64,000 bases of DNA, taken from positions 1 to 64,000 of the forward strand of contig NZ_BEGX01000069.1 of assembly GCF_002583555.1 (NCBI RefSeq), read 5' to 3'. Shown in pieces: positions 50,731 to 59,549 of this stretch. Numbering within the stretch: position 1 is the stretch's first letter; each line of letters opens with the position of its first letter. The notes beneath the pieces were generated by a model. That model worked only from the letters and a program-made list of their open reading frames with translations, was not told the origin of the DNA and ran no database searches. A program made the translations under genes and the position numbers. This DNA comes from Pseudonocardia sp. N23 (lineage in GTDB: Bacteria > Actinomycetota > Actinomycetes > Mycobacteriales > Pseudonocardiaceae).

Positions 50731-51738
50731 ATGACGGAGACGACGATCCACGCGGCGGGCAGCGCCGCGACGACGAGAGGGTCGGCCGTCGAGGTACGGG
50801 GGCTCCGGGTCGCGTACGGCGACTTCGAGGCGGTCCGGGGCATCGACCTCGACGTCCGGCAGGGCGAGGTGTTCGCGCTGCTCGGCACGAACGGCGCCGG
50901 CAAGACCACGACGCTGGAGGTCATCGAGGGCTTCGGCCGCCGCACCGGTGGGGACGTGTCGGTGCTGGGGCTCGACCCCGCGACGCACCGCGACGAGCTG
51001 AGCCGCCGGATGGGCGTGCAGCTGCAGGAGGGCGGGTTCGTCGACGAACTGACCGTCGCCGAGACGCTCGCGCTGTGGCAGAAGCTGTCCGACCGGACCG
51101 ACCGCGTCGAGCGCCTCCTCGACAGGTTCGAGCTGACCCCGCGGCGCGACGTGCAGGTGGGGAAGCTGTCGGGCGGCGAGAAGCGGCGGCTGGACCTGTC
51201 GCTGGCGGTGTGGGGGTCGCCGGAGCTGGTGATCCTCGACGAGCCGACGACGGGCCTGGACCCCGAGTCGCGGACCCGCACCTGGGACGCCATCCAGGAG
51301 CTGCAGGAGGCGGGCCGCACGGTCCTGATGACCACGCACTACCTGGAGGAGGCCGAGGCGCTGGCCGACCGGGTCGCGATCATGCACGAGGGTCGCGTCG
51401 CGGTGCAGGGCACGCTGGCCGAGATTCTCGCGACGCGTCCCGCCGGCTTCTCGGCGACGCTGCCCGCGGCGGCGCTGCCGTCCGGTCCCGCCGACCTGCC
51501 GGCGCTCGTCGGCGAGCCGTCGGTGCAGGCGCGGGGCGGGGCCGTGCACGTCACTGTCCGCACCGCCGAGCTGCAGGCCGATCTCACGACGTTCCTGAAC
51601 TGGGCGGCGGGCCGGGGAGTCCCGCTGTCCGACCTGCGAGCCGCGCCCGCGTCCCTCGCCGAGATCTACCACTCGGTGCGCGAGGGGACCGTCGGCACGA
51701 CCCGGGCCGCGCACAACGACCCGGAGGTGACTCGATGA
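50731..51738 (+). CDS. ABC transporter ATP-binding protein (ABC-2 / DrrA-like)
   Basis: A 335-residue ATPase with Walker A GTNGAGKT, Q-loop in VQLQEGGF, signature LSGGEKRRLDLSLAV, Walker B LVILDEPTTGLDPESR and H-loop TTHYLEEAEALADR. The C-terminal 90 residues are the variable DrrA-type extension. With the permease encoded next it should export a drug, lipid or peptide. ATG 50731 is chosen; an in-frame upstream start (50665) would run through the presumed promoter. Control by the divergent two-component system is likely. Confidence 0.93.
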   Translation: MTETTIHAAGSAATTRGSAVEVRGLRVAYGDFEAVRGIDLDVRQGEVFALLGTNGAGKTTTLEVIEGFGRRTGGDVSVLGLDPATHRDELSRRMGVQLQEGGFVDELTVAETLALWQKLSDRTDRVERLLDRFELTPRRDVQVGKLSGGEKRRLDLSLAVWGSPELVILDEPTTGLDPESRTRTWDAIQELQEAGRTVLMTTHYLEEAEALADRVAIMHEGRVAVQGTLAEILATRPAGFSATLPAAALPSGPADLPALVGEPSVQARGGAVHVTVRTAELQADLTTFLNWAAGRGVPLSDLRAAPASLAEIYHSVREGTVGTTRAAHNDPEVTR

Positions 51739-52505
51739 CCACCGCGACCGTCGCGGGGACGAGCCCCGTGCAGAAGTACCTGGCCCTCGCGGGTGCCGAG
51801 GTCCGGCTCGTGATGCGCAACCGCACCATGGCCGTGTCCACGCTGTTCGTGCCCGTCGCGCTCGGCGTGTTCTGGGCGTTCTCCTTCGGCGGCGGGCCCG
51901 AGGTCTGGCCGATGGTGGTCGCACTGCAGGCCGCCGTCACGCTCGGTATGGGCCTCTACCTGACGGCCACGCAGACCGTCGTCGCCCGCCGGCACACCCG
52001 CGTCCTCACCCGCATGCGGACCAGTGGAATCTCCGATCCGGGCCTGCTCGTCGCGACGCTCACCCCGGCCGTCGTCATCGCGCTCGTGCAGATCGTGATC
52101 TTCGCGGCGATCGACCTCGTGATGGGCGTCGCCGCACCGGTCAACCCGATCGCTCTGGTGGCGATGCTCCTGGCCGGGACCGCCCTGATGGTGACGGCGG
52201 CACTCGCCACGAGTGTCATCACCCCGTCGCCGGAGCGGGCGCAGATCACCACGCTACCGCTGGTGTTCGTGATGCTCGGCGGCGCGATCGCGATGGCCGT
52301 CATCCCCGCACAGGGCTGGCTGCAGGCGCTGCTCGTCGTGCCCGGCGCCGGCGTCGGCACGCTGGTCCGGCTGGCGTGGGGCGGCGAGGTCGGCATGGGC
52401 GCGGTGACCGGCACCCTCGTCGCCACCCTGTCCCTCCTGGTGTGGGCGGGCGTCTTCGCCCGGGTCGTCCAGCAGAGGTTCCGCTGGGACCCGCGCAACG
52501 GCTGA
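51735..52505 (+). CDS. ABC-2 type transporter permease
   Basis: A 256-residue permease with six membrane helices, in the usual ABC-2 order: a short N-terminal amphipathic stretch, LAGAEVRLVMRNRTMAVSTLFVPVALGVFWAF, then RVLTRMRTSGISD, the coupling region, and four later helices. Its ATG overlaps the stop of the ATPase gene (ATGA). It forms the membrane part of the exporter with the upstream ATPase. Confidence 0.92.
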   Translation: MTTATVAGTSPVQKYLALAGAEVRLVMRNRTMAVSTLFVPVALGVFWAFSFGGGPEVWPMVVALQAAVTLGMGLYLTATQTVVARRHTRVLTRMRTSGISDPGLLVATLTPAVVIALVQIVIFAAIDLVMGVAAPVNPIALVAMLLAGTALMVTAALATSVITPSPERAQITTLPLVFVMLGGAIAMAVIPAQGWLQALLVVPGAGVGTLVRLAWGGEVGMGAVTGTLVATLSLLVWAGVFARVVQQRFRWDPRNG

Positions 52506-52562
52506 GGGCTCCGACCCGTCAGGGTCGTGCGAGAGGTCGGCGCCCGCCGCGATTCGGGGGAG

Positions 52563-53144
52563 TCAGCGGCGGGTGTCGACCCGATGGAAGTTCTGGTGCG
52601 CCCGCGACGGCGTCGGACCGCGCTGCCCCTGGTAGCGCGAGCCGACGCCGTCGCTGCCGTAGGGGCGCTCGGCCGGGCTGGACAGCCGGAACAGGCACAG
52701 CTGCCCGATCTTCATCCCCGGCCACAACGTGATCGGCAGGTTCGCGACGTTCGACAGCTCCAGCGTGATGTGGCCGGTGAAGCCGGGGTCGATGAATCCG
52801 GCCGTCGAATGTGTGAGCAGGCCGAGCCGGCCCAGGCTGGACTTGCCCTCCAGCCGGCCGGCGAGATCGTCGGGGAGGGTGACGCTCTCGAACGTCGACC
52901 CCAGCACGAACTCGCCCGGATGCAGCACGAACGGGTCGTCGCCCTCGGGCTCCACCGCCGACGTCAGGTCGTCCTGCTGCTCGCGCGGGTCGATGTGGGT
53001 GTACTTCGAGTTCTGGAACACCCGGAAGAACCGGTCGAGCCGGACGTCGATGCTCGACGGCTGGAGCATGGACGTGTCCCACGGGTCGAGGACGAGCCGC
53101 TGCGACTCGATCTCCTTGCGCAGGTCACCGTCGGAGAGCAGCAC
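52563..53144 (-). CDS. dcd: dCTP deaminase (bifunctional dCTP deaminase/dUTPase type)
   Basis: A 193-residue trimeric enzyme. The opening [14 protein letters not shown], the catalytic-site stretch [27 protein letters not shown] and the C-terminal [15 protein letters not shown] are family signatures. The actinobacterial and archaeal form converts dCTP to dUMP in one protein, supplying thymidylate synthesis. Length and C terminus agree with mycobacterial Dcd (Rv0321). The gene stands alone, convergent with the ABC permease gene. Confidence 0.96.
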   Translation of the reverse strand: MLLSDGDLRKEIESQRLVLDPWDTSMLQPSSIDVRLDRFFRVFQNSKYTHIDPREQQDDLTSAVEPEGDDPFVLHPGEFVLGSTFESVTLPDDLAGRLEGKSSLGRLGLLTHSTAGFIDPGFTGHITLELSNVANLPITLWPGMKIGQLCLFRLSSPAERPYGSDGVGSRYQGQRGPTPSRAHQNFHRVDTRR

Positions 53145-53172
53145 CGGGTCACCCTAGCGGGCAGGGCGCCGG

Positions 53173-54291
53173 TCAGACGTCGGAGGACCTGGGGGCGAGC
53201 TGCGGGAACGGGTTCAGCCCGAACATCCAGGCGACGGCCGCCTCCGCCCGCTCGGCCTCCTTGCCGTCGTACACCTCCGGCCGCGGGCGCGGGTCGACGT
53301 CGAGGATGCGCCACACGTCGTCGAGCACGTGCCTGCCGTCGACGCTGCGGATCGAGTCGCCCGGCTCCGCGATGTGCGGGCCGTCGACCAGCACCGCGGG
53401 GGTACCCAGGCCCGGCGCGTCGCCGACCAGCTCGGGGTCGTCGGACACCAGCACGCTCGCCGCCGCCACCAGGTGCACCAGCTCGGCCAGCTCCAGGTGG
53501 GGGACGACGACCGCGCGCTCGTGACGGGCCAGCACCTCGGCGTCGTCGTCGCCGCAGAGGTCGCCGAACAGCACGACCTCGAGGTCGTCGTCGCGGTCGA
53601 GCAGCGCGGGCAGGTCTCCCACCACGGCCGCCGACGCCGGGCTGTCGAGACCGGCGACGACCAGCCGCGACCGCCCCTGCGCGACGCGCATGACCATCGC
53701 CGCGAACCGGAGGTCGGCGGGCGGCGGGTTGGAGCCGATGGTGTCGCCGACCTGCAGCACGTTGGGTCCGAGCGGGCTGCCCAGCGTCGGCCCGGTCGTC
53801 GTGAGGAACAGCGATGCGAGCTGGCCGATGACCCGCCGGTTCGCCTCCTCCGGGAACGGGCAGAGCAGGTCGTCGGTCGCAACCCCGGCCTGCAGGTGCA
53901 CGACGGGGATCAGCCGCCAGAACGCCACCTGCGCCGCCATGAGCGCCGTCATCCCACCGCCGTAGATCATGATCGCCGACGGGTCCTGCTCCACCATCAG
54001 CTGGTCGAGCTTCGCGGTCAGCGCCGACGCCACCGCGGCGGGTGCGTAGCCGGGGTGCTCGGCCAGCAGGAGCGTGATGTCGGCGGGGACGCCGAGCGCC
54101 TCGAACGCGTCGTGCGTGGCCATCGGGTCGGGGCCGGTGGCCACGGTCAGCCCGCGGATGCGGTCCGCCTCGGCGATCGCGGTGGCGACCGGGGCGAGCC
54201 GTGCGACCGCCGGGCGGGTACCCGCGATCAGGAGCACGTCGTGCTCGTGGTCGTCGGGAAGCTCGCCGATGAGCCTCTCGAATGCCGTCAT
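53173..54291 (-). CDS. UDP-N-acetylglucosamine 2-epimerase (WecB)-like protein
   Basis: A 372-residue GT-B-fold protein. The N terminus LLIAGTRPAVARLAPVATAI parallels the WecB GTRPEAIKMAPV motif, but with the Glu replaced. Family-like segments follow: IPVVHLQAGV, FPEEANRRVIGQLASL, VLVSDDPELVGDAPGLGTPAVLV. The ELVGDAPGLG stretch corresponds to the UDP-binding SGG(I/L)QEE region yet lacks its Gln-Glu, so true epimerase activity is uncertain. Start ATG 54291 with GAAGGA upstream. It may act in cell-envelope sugar metabolism. Confidence 0.75.
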   Translation of the reverse strand: MTAFERLIGELPDDHEHDVLLIAGTRPAVARLAPVATAIAEADRIRGLTVATGPDPMATHDAFEALGVPADITLLLAEHPGYAPAAVASALTAKLDQLMVEQDPSAIMIYGGGMTALMAAQVAFWRLIPVVHLQAGVATDDLLCPFPEEANRRVIGQLASLFLTTTGPTLGSPLGPNVLQVGDTIGSNPPPADLRFAAMVMRVAQGRSRLVVAGLDSPASAAVVGDLPALLDRDDDLEVVLFGDLCGDDDAEVLARHERAVVVPHLELAELVHLVAAASVLVSDDPELVGDAPGLGTPAVLVDGPHIAEPGDSIRSVDGRHVLDDVWRILDVDPRPRPEVYDGKEAERAEAAVAWMFGLNPFPQLAPRSSDV

Positions 54292-54494
54292 GCCCGGTCC
54301 TTCGCTACGGGGGAGCTGCGTCCGGGAACCCTCGACGAGTACCCCGGCCGTCCGGAGTGTGGAGCACCCCGGCCCGCGGCGTCGAGCGGATCCGAACAGT
54401 CCGTCACGCACTCTGTCGCAACCACCCTGTTGGTGGGCGTCCACGTGGCTCAGCCGACTACGGGCGGTGATGGTGCTAGAGTGATCAGAGACGT

Positions 54495-54568
54495 GCGGAT
54501 GTAGTTCAATGGTAGAACATCAGCTTCCCAAGCTGAATACGCGGGTTCGATTCCCGTCATCCGCTCCA
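54495..54568 (+). tRNA. tRNA-Gly(CCC)
   Basis: The acceptor stem GCGGATG pairs exactly with CATCCGC. The D arm contains GTTCAATGGTAGAAC, the anticodon stem TCAGC/GCTGA encloses the loop TTCCCAA (anticodon CCC), and the T arm is GCGGG-TTCGATT-CCCGT with a normal GTTCGAT-type loop. The discriminator base is T and the CCA end is encoded (54566-54568). A tRNA-Gly gene close to dcd is also found in mycobacteria. Confidence 0.97.
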
Positions 54569-54574
54569 CGCGAA

Positions 54575-54615
54575 AAGGCCCAGGTCATCCGGTGTCCACA
54601 CCGGACCTGGGCCTT
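54575..54615 (+). terminator. Strong hairpin after the tRNA gene
   Basis: AAGGCCCAGGT (54575-54585) pairs exactly with ACCTGGGCCTT (54605-54615), and the inner CCGGTGT pairs with ACACCGG, giving 18 base pairs with one 3-base bulge. It begins 7 bases after the CCA end. Confidence 0.85.
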
Positions 54616-54783
54616 CGTCGTCCGCACGGGACCCATACCGGGTCGCGGCCCGTCACGCCGGCCAGGCGGTCGAGCGCGGGCGCGTCGTCCGAGACCTCCA
54701 CGACGGGGCCGAACAGCTCTGCAGACCTCGGCACCCCCGCCAGGAGTCGGCGACGGTGCAGTCGCCGGAGCGACCATCGCCAC

Positions 54784-55878
54784 TCACGACCCGGGCGCCC
54801 CTGCAGACCTGGTGAAGAACCTGGTCATGTCCTCCGCGGCAGTGGGAGCCAGCAGCATCTCCTGCATCCTGGCCGACTCCGCCGCGATCGGAGCGGTACG
54901 CGCCACCATCTCGGCCTCGAACGCAGCGACGGCGCCTGCCGGGTCGTCGGGTCGTGCCACCAGCGCGAGGCCGAGCTCCAGCGCGTCGAGCATCGCCTGG
55001 TTCGCCCCCTCACCGACCGGCGCCATCAGATGCGCGGCGTCGCCGATCAGCGTCACCCCCGGCGTCGACGGCCAGGTCAGCCCCACCGGCAGCACCATGA
55101 GCTCGCGAGCGACGGCCGGGCCCGCGGCGGCCTCGACCAGCGCCGTGACGGCCGGGGACCAGCCGGCGAGCAGCTCCGCGACGTCGAACGTCGTCCCCCG
55201 GCCCGGCGCGACCCGCAGCGAGATCGACACCCCGACCTCGCCGCCCGCCCGGCGCTGCCCGCCGACGACCTTCTCCTCACCCAGCGCCCAGAACGACCCG
55301 CGCCCGACGATCTCCGCGGCCGGGTGGCCGGCCGCGACGGTCCCCAGGTCGATCCATGCGGATCCCGAGCTCGCCGGCCGCGCATCGGTGAGCAGTGGCC
55401 TGACCCGCGAGTACGCGCCGTCGGCCCCGACGAGCAGGTCGCAGTCGGCGGAGGCGCCGTCGGAGAAGTGCAGCCGCCGGGCGCCGTCGGGCAGGTCGTC
55501 CACGGAGGTCAGCCGCTGCCCCCACCGGACCGTGCCCGCCGGCAGGGAGTCGAGCAGGACGCGGCGCAGGTCGGCCCGGTCGACCTCCGGACGCTGGTCG
55601 GTGCCGGCGCTCTCGTGGTCGACGAGCACCGTGCCCGTGTGGCCGACGATCCGGTGGTCCTCACCCTCGGGCCGGGCGATCGATTCGAACTCCGCACCCA
55701 GCCCCGCCTCGCGCATGGCCCGCCGGCCCGACTCGGGGTGCAGGTCGAGACAGCCACCCTGCGGGCGCGCCGCCGGGGAGGCGTCGGCCTCGTGGACGGC
55801 GGCCGGGACGCCGTGCCGGCACAGGACCCGGGCGAGAACCAGCCCGGCCGGTCCGGCGCCGACGATCGCGATGCGCAT
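54784..55878 (-). CDS. FAD-dependent monooxygenase (TetX/PHBH-like)
   Basis: A 364-residue class A flavoprotein monooxygenase. The N-terminal Rossmann motif is AIVGAGPAGLVLARVL, the DG motif is LLVGADGAYSRVR, and the GD motif is VTLIGDAAHLMAPVGEGANQAMLDALELG, all intact. Relatives hydroxylate drugs (such as tetracyclines) or polyketides using NADPH and O2. Start ATG 55878 follows GAGGA; the open frame further upstream overlaps the TetR gene and is not used. Twin operators lie between it and the divergent TetR regulator, so its inducer may be its substrate. Confidence 0.9.
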   Translation of the reverse strand: MRIAIVGAGPAGLVLARVLCRHGVPAAVHEADASPAARPQGGCLDLHPESGRRAMREAGLGAEFESIARPEGEDHRIVGHTGTVLVDHESAGTDQRPEVDRADLRRVLLDSLPAGTVRWGQRLTSVDDLPDGARRLHFSDGASADCDLLVGADGAYSRVRPLLTDARPASSGSAWIDLGTVAAGHPAAEIVGRGSFWALGEEKVVGGQRRAGGEVGVSISLRVAPGRGTTFDVAELLAGWSPAVTALVEAAAGPAVARELMVLPVGLTWPSTPGVTLIGDAAHLMAPVGEGANQAMLDALELGLALVARPDDPAGAVAAFEAEMVARTAPIAAESARMQEMLLAPTAAEDMTRFFTRSAGAPGS

Positions 55879-55894
55879 GAGCCGTCCTCCTCGT

Positions 55895-55909
55895 CGATAC
55901 ACTGTATTG
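55895..55909. promoter_or_regulatory. TetR operator copy 1
   Basis: CGATACACTGTATTG, a 15-bp imperfect palindrome, 17 bases upstream of the monooxygenase start. It matches copy 2 at 13 of 15 positions. Confidence 0.75.
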
Positions 55910-55911
55910 AA

Positions 55912-55926
55912 CGATACGCTGTATCG
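55912..55926. promoter_or_regulatory. TetR operator copy 2
   Basis: CGATACGCTGTATCG has perfect 6-bp arms (CGATAC/GTATCG). It ends exactly one base before the TetR start codon, so TetR mRNA is probably leaderless or starts within the operator. Centre-to-centre distance to copy 1 is 17 bp. Confidence 0.75.
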
Positions 55927-56613
55927 ATGGAATCCGTGTGGGAGCGGCCCGAACCCGCAGGCCGCACCGCGCTCACCCCGCTGAGCCGCGCCGCGATCGT
56001 CGCCGCCGCCATCGCCCTCGCCGACTCGGGCGGGCTCGACGCCGTCTCCCTCCGCAAGGTCGGGGCCGCCCTCGACGCCGGGCCCATGCGCCTCTACGGG
56101 TACGTCGCCACCAAGGAGGAACTGCTCGACCTCATGGTCGACGAGGTCCACTCCGAGATCGACGTCCCCGCCGACACGGACTGGCGCATCGCCCTCCACG
56201 GCTGGGCCGACCGGACCCGCGCCGCCGCGCTGCGCCACGAATGGTTCGCCGACCTCCTCGGCGGACGGCCCGCGATCGGCCCCCATGCCCTCGCCGTCAA
56301 CGAGGCCACCCTCGCCGCGGCCGTCACCAGGTTCCCGGCGATCGACGACGCCCGCCGCGCCCTCTCCACGCTGCGCGCGTACGTCAACGGCGCGATCCGC
56401 ACCGAGATCGGCGAGCTCCGCGCGACCCGCGCCACCGGCCTCGACAAGCTCCGCTGGCAGACCACCCACGGTCCTTACCTGATGCGGGTCCTCGCCGACG
56501 GCCGCCACCCCCACATCGAGCGGCTCGTCAGCGACGGCACCGACGACGACCCCGCCACCGTCTTCGCCACCGGGCTCGGCATCGTCCTCACCGGTCTCGC
56601 CGCCCTACCCTGA
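55927..56613 (+). CDS. TetR-family repressor of the divergent monooxygenase
   Basis: A 228-residue repressor. The helix-turn-helix is SRAAIVAAAIALADSGGLDAVSLRKVGAALDAGPMRLYGYVATKEELLDLMVDE, and the C-terminal ligand domain is of the TetR_C (tetracycline-repressor) class. Two operator copies immediately upstream indicate control of itself and of the FAD monooxygenase. Its arrangement with a TetX-like enzyme suggests a small-molecule detoxification switch. Confidence 0.92.
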   Translation: MESVWERPEPAGRTALTPLSRAAIVAAAIALADSGGLDAVSLRKVGAALDAGPMRLYGYVATKEELLDLMVDEVHSEIDVPADTDWRIALHGWADRTRAAALRHEWFADLLGGRPAIGPHALAVNEATLAAAVTRFPAIDDARRALSTLRAYVNGAIRTEIGELRATRATGLDKLRWQTTHGPYLMRVLADGRHPHIERLVSDGTDDDPATVFATGLGIVLTGLAALP

Positions 56614-56617
56614 CCCG

Positions 56618-57040
56618 ATGGCCACCGCCTGGAGCCTGACGATCGACTGCGCCTCACCGGGAGCCCTCGCCGCCTTCTGGGCCGCTGCCCTCGGCTACGA
56701 ACCCGCGCCGCCACCGCAGGGCTGGTCGTCGTGGGAAGACTGGTTCGACGACCACGACGTCCCGCCCACCGAACGCGACGACGGCGCCTTCCTCCACGAC
56801 CCCACCGGCGCCGCCCCCGGCATCTCCTTCCTGCGCGTGCCCGAGGCCAAGACCGTCAAGAACCGGATGCACCTCGACCTCGCCGTCGGCGGCGGCCGCC
56901 ACATCGACCCCGCCGTCCGCCGCTCCCGGGTCGACGCCGAGGTGAAACGCCTCGCCGGCCTCGGCGCCACGGTCCTCTGGGAGGTCCCCGACCACGTCAC
57001 GATGGCCGACCCAGAGGGCAACGAGTTCGACGTCCTCTGA
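56618..57040 (+). CDS. VOC (glyoxalase/bleomycin-resistance-like) family protein
   Basis: A 140-residue protein with the two beta-alpha-beta-beta-beta units of the VOC fold: SLTIDCASPGALAAFWAAALGY at the start, MHLDLAVGG in the middle, and VTMADPEGNEFDVL at the end. The conserved terminal Glu/Asp region is consistent with a metal site, but the substrate is unknown. It starts 4 bases after the TetR gene and is probably co-transcribed with it, so it may belong to the same detoxification response. Confidence 0.87.
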   Translation: MATAWSLTIDCASPGALAAFWAAALGYEPAPPPQGWSSWEDWFDDHDVPPTERDDGAFLHDPTGAAPGISFLRVPEAKTVKNRMHLDLAVGGGRHIDPAVRRSRVDAEVKRLAGLGATVLWEVPDHVTMADPEGNEFDVL

Positions 57041-57068
57041 TCGCCGGGAGGACGACGGCGCGGCGCCG

Positions 57069-57141
57069 ACCTCCGCCGAGTTCGACTTCGGACCGCCGTC
57101 TTCCACGATCGAACCAGTCCGAGGTCGAGTTCGGCGGAGGT
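57069..57141. terminator. Long bidirectional inverted repeat between VOC and helicase genes
   Basis: The 25-base arms 57069-57093 and 57117-57141 match at about 22 positions (core ACCTCCGCCGA...CTTCGGAC). They lie between convergent genes, a likely terminator for both. Confidence 0.65.
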
Positions 57142-57147
57142 TCTCGG

Positions 57148-59391
57148 TCAGGAGGACACGTGCAGCAGGCCCAGGCGTTGCGTGGCGCGGGTCATCGAGA
57201 CGTAGAGGTCGGCGGGGTTGCGGGCGCGGATGCGCTCGGGGTCGGCGATCACCACGACGTCGAACTCCAGTCCCTTCGCGGACAACGGGGTGTGGATCTC
57301 GGCGGGCAGTCCCGCGAGGGTGGTGACGTCGTCGGCGATCACGGCGAGAGTGCCCCGCTGCAGTGACGCCGCCTCGGCCTCGACGGCGGCCCGCACCTCG
57401 GTCGCGAGGTCGGCCGCGGCGACGGTCCGCTCCCAGGGGTCCTCGCCGGTCGCGCGCACGGACTCGGGCGGGCGGCGGTCGGGTGCGTAGTCGGCCAGCA
57501 CGGCCGCGGCGGCGGCCATGATCTCGGTCGGCGTGCGGTAGTTGACGGTGAGCGTCCGGTGGGCCCAGCGGTCGGCGAGGTGCGGACTCAGGACATCCTC
57601 CCAGGTCAGGGCCCCGGCGGGAGCGCTGCGCTGGGCAAGGTCACCGACAGCGGTGATGGAGTGCGACGGGCAGCGCCGCAGCAGGACGTGCCAGTCCATC
57701 GCCGACAGCTCCTGCGCCTCGTCGACGACGAGGTGCCCGAACCGCCAGTCCCGGTCGCCCGCCGCACGCTCGGCCACGCTCGCGAGGTGGTCGGGCACCT
57801 GGCGGGAGGCGAGGACGTCGGCGGTGACGAAGTCGGTGGGGCGCGCCTCGTCGGGGTCCTCACCGGCGATCTGGCGGTCGGCCGACTCGAGGATGCTGAG
57901 CACCTCGGCTGCGTAGCGGCTGTCGGCCTCCGCCACCGGATCCGGGCGGGCCGGCCCGTCGGGCAGCGGCCCGAGCAGCTCGGCCAGCTCGTCGAGCAGC
58001 GGGGCGTCGGCGACCGTCCAGGGGGCGCCGGGTGCGCGGCGCAGGCCGGCGACATCCGTGTCACCGCCCGCCGACGCCAACCGCTGCGGAGACGCGAACA
58101 GGTCGGTGAGTGCCTGTTGCGGGGTGAGCGCCGGCCACAGCTCCTCGACCGCGGAGTGGAAGGCGGTGTCGGCCCGTAGGTCGTCGCGAAGCTCGGCGCG
58201 CATCTCGGCGGTGATCTCGGCGGCGCCGGCGGGCTCGATCTCGGGGAGGCCGCTGAGCCCGCTGAGCAGCTCGACGAGCTCGGGTGGGTCCTCGAACTCG
58301 TGGTCGAGCCGTTCGAGGCCCTGCTGCACGAGGAGCTTGCCGAGGGTGTCGCGGAACGTCGCGCGGGCGATGTTGTGCGGCTGCCCGGTGGCCCGGGCGC
58401 GCCGGCGGGCCTCGGTGGCGGTCTTCCGGTCGATCTCGACGGTGACGTCCTCGAGCTCGATCGCGATCGGCGTCGTCGGCAGCTCCTGGCGGTCCTCGAC
58501 GGCGCGGCGCAGCACGTCGACCATCGCGAGGTCGCCCTTGGTGCGGGCCACGTCGTCGGTGTCCACCGCCGTCGCGACGATGCCGTGCGCCAGCCGGCCG
58601 GGCGTGGTGAACAGGACGGCCGACTCGCCGAGCGCCGGGAGCACTCCTCCGACGTAGTGGATGAAGTCGGCGCTGGGCCCGACGACGAGCACGCCGCTGC
58701 GCGCCAGCCGCTCGCGGTGGGCGTAGAGGAGGTAGGCGACGCGGTGCAGTGCGACGGCCGTCTTGCCCGTACCGGGGCCGCCCTCGATCACCACCGTCCC
58801 CGACAGCGGGAGGCGGATGATCGCGTCCTGCTCGGCCTGGATGGTCGTGACGATGTCGCGCATCATCGAGCCGCGCGGCGCCTTCAGGGCTGCGAGAAGG
58901 GCGGGGTCGGAGGCGGATCCGGAGTCGACGGTGCCGTCGAGGACGTCGTCGTGGAATGTGGTGACCCGCTCGTCGGGTGCCGTTCCGGCGATCTGGAAAT
59001 GGCGACGCCTGCTCACACCGAGTGGAGTGGCCATCGTCGCGCAGTAGAAGGGCTGTGCGGCGGGTGCCCGCCAGTCGATGAGGGCGCTCTCGCCGTCGGT
59101 GGGGTCGGTCAGCCCGATTCGGCCGATGTAGGCGGTGGTCGCGTCGGCGTGGTCGAGCCGGCCGAAGCAGAGGCCGGAGCGGGCTGCGGAGAGGGCTCCC
59201 ACCCGGTCCGACCAGCGGTGGACGGAGACGTCGCGTTCCCAGAGGCCGCTGATCTCGCCGCCGGTCGGCGCCGCGAGCATGCCTCGCGCCTGAGCGGTGG
59301 CACTCTCCAGTTCGTCGACGAGCATGGTGTGCAGTCCGCGGATGTGCTCGGTCTCCGCGACCAGTTCCTGTTCGTAAGAAGGTGTTTCCAC
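57148..59391 (-). CDS. HelD-type RNA polymerase-associated UvrD-like helicase
   Basis: A 747-residue superfamily 1 ATPase. The N-terminal 60 residues form a coiled coil (SYEQELVAETEHIRGLHTML) like the secondary-channel arm of HelD, then a region with IGRIGL...ALIDWRAPAAQPFY, the HelD signature. Walker A is GGPGTGKTAVALHR, and later motifs are VVDEAQELSAMDW, NYRTPTEI, SAKGLEFDVVVI and VSMTRATQRLGL. HelD removes RNA polymerase from DNA and recycles it; actinobacterial HelR relatives give rifamycin tolerance. GTG 59391 follows AAGGAG. I see no 19-bp rifamycin-associated element upstream. Confidence 0.88.
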   Translation of the reverse strand: METPSYEQELVAETEHIRGLHTMLVDELESATAQARGMLAAPTGGEISGLWERDVSVHRWSDRVGALSAARSGLCFGRLDHADATTAYIGRIGLTDPTDGESALIDWRAPAAQPFYCATMATPLGVSRRRHFQIAGTAPDERVTTFHDDVLDGTVDSGSASDPALLAALKAPRGSMMRDIVTTIQAEQDAIIRLPLSGTVVIEGGPGTGKTAVALHRVAYLLYAHRERLARSGVLVVGPSADFIHYVGGVLPALGESAVLFTTPGRLAHGIVATAVDTDDVARTKGDLAMVDVLRRAVEDRQELPTTPIAIELEDVTVEIDRKTATEARRRARATGQPHNIARATFRDTLGKLLVQQGLERLDHEFEDPPELVELLSGLSGLPEIEPAGAAEITAEMRAELRDDLRADTAFHSAVEELWPALTPQQALTDLFASPQRLASAGGDTDVAGLRRAPGAPWTVADAPLLDELAELLGPLPDGPARPDPVAEADSRYAAEVLSILESADRQIAGEDPDEARPTDFVTADVLASRQVPDHLASVAERAAGDRDWRFGHLVVDEAQELSAMDWHVLLRRCPSHSITAVGDLAQRSAPAGALTWEDVLSPHLADRWAHRTLTVNYRTPTEIMAAAAAVLADYAPDRRPPESVRATGEDPWERTVAAADLATEVRAAVEAEAASLQRGTLAVIADDVTTLAGLPAEIHTPLSAKGLEFDVVVIADPERIRARNPADLYVSMTRATQRLGLLHVSS

Positions 59392-59549
59392 GCTCTCCTT
59401 GCCCGTGCTATGATTGATATGCGGAGCTAGGGCTTTGTCACTCGAAGGCACCCATCAGAATAACGTCTCCGCTCAATCCGATGCAAACTCCGAAGCGGTT
59501 ACCGGCTGCGCGCACGAATGCCTTCGACCACGTATTCCGTACTCACCGG

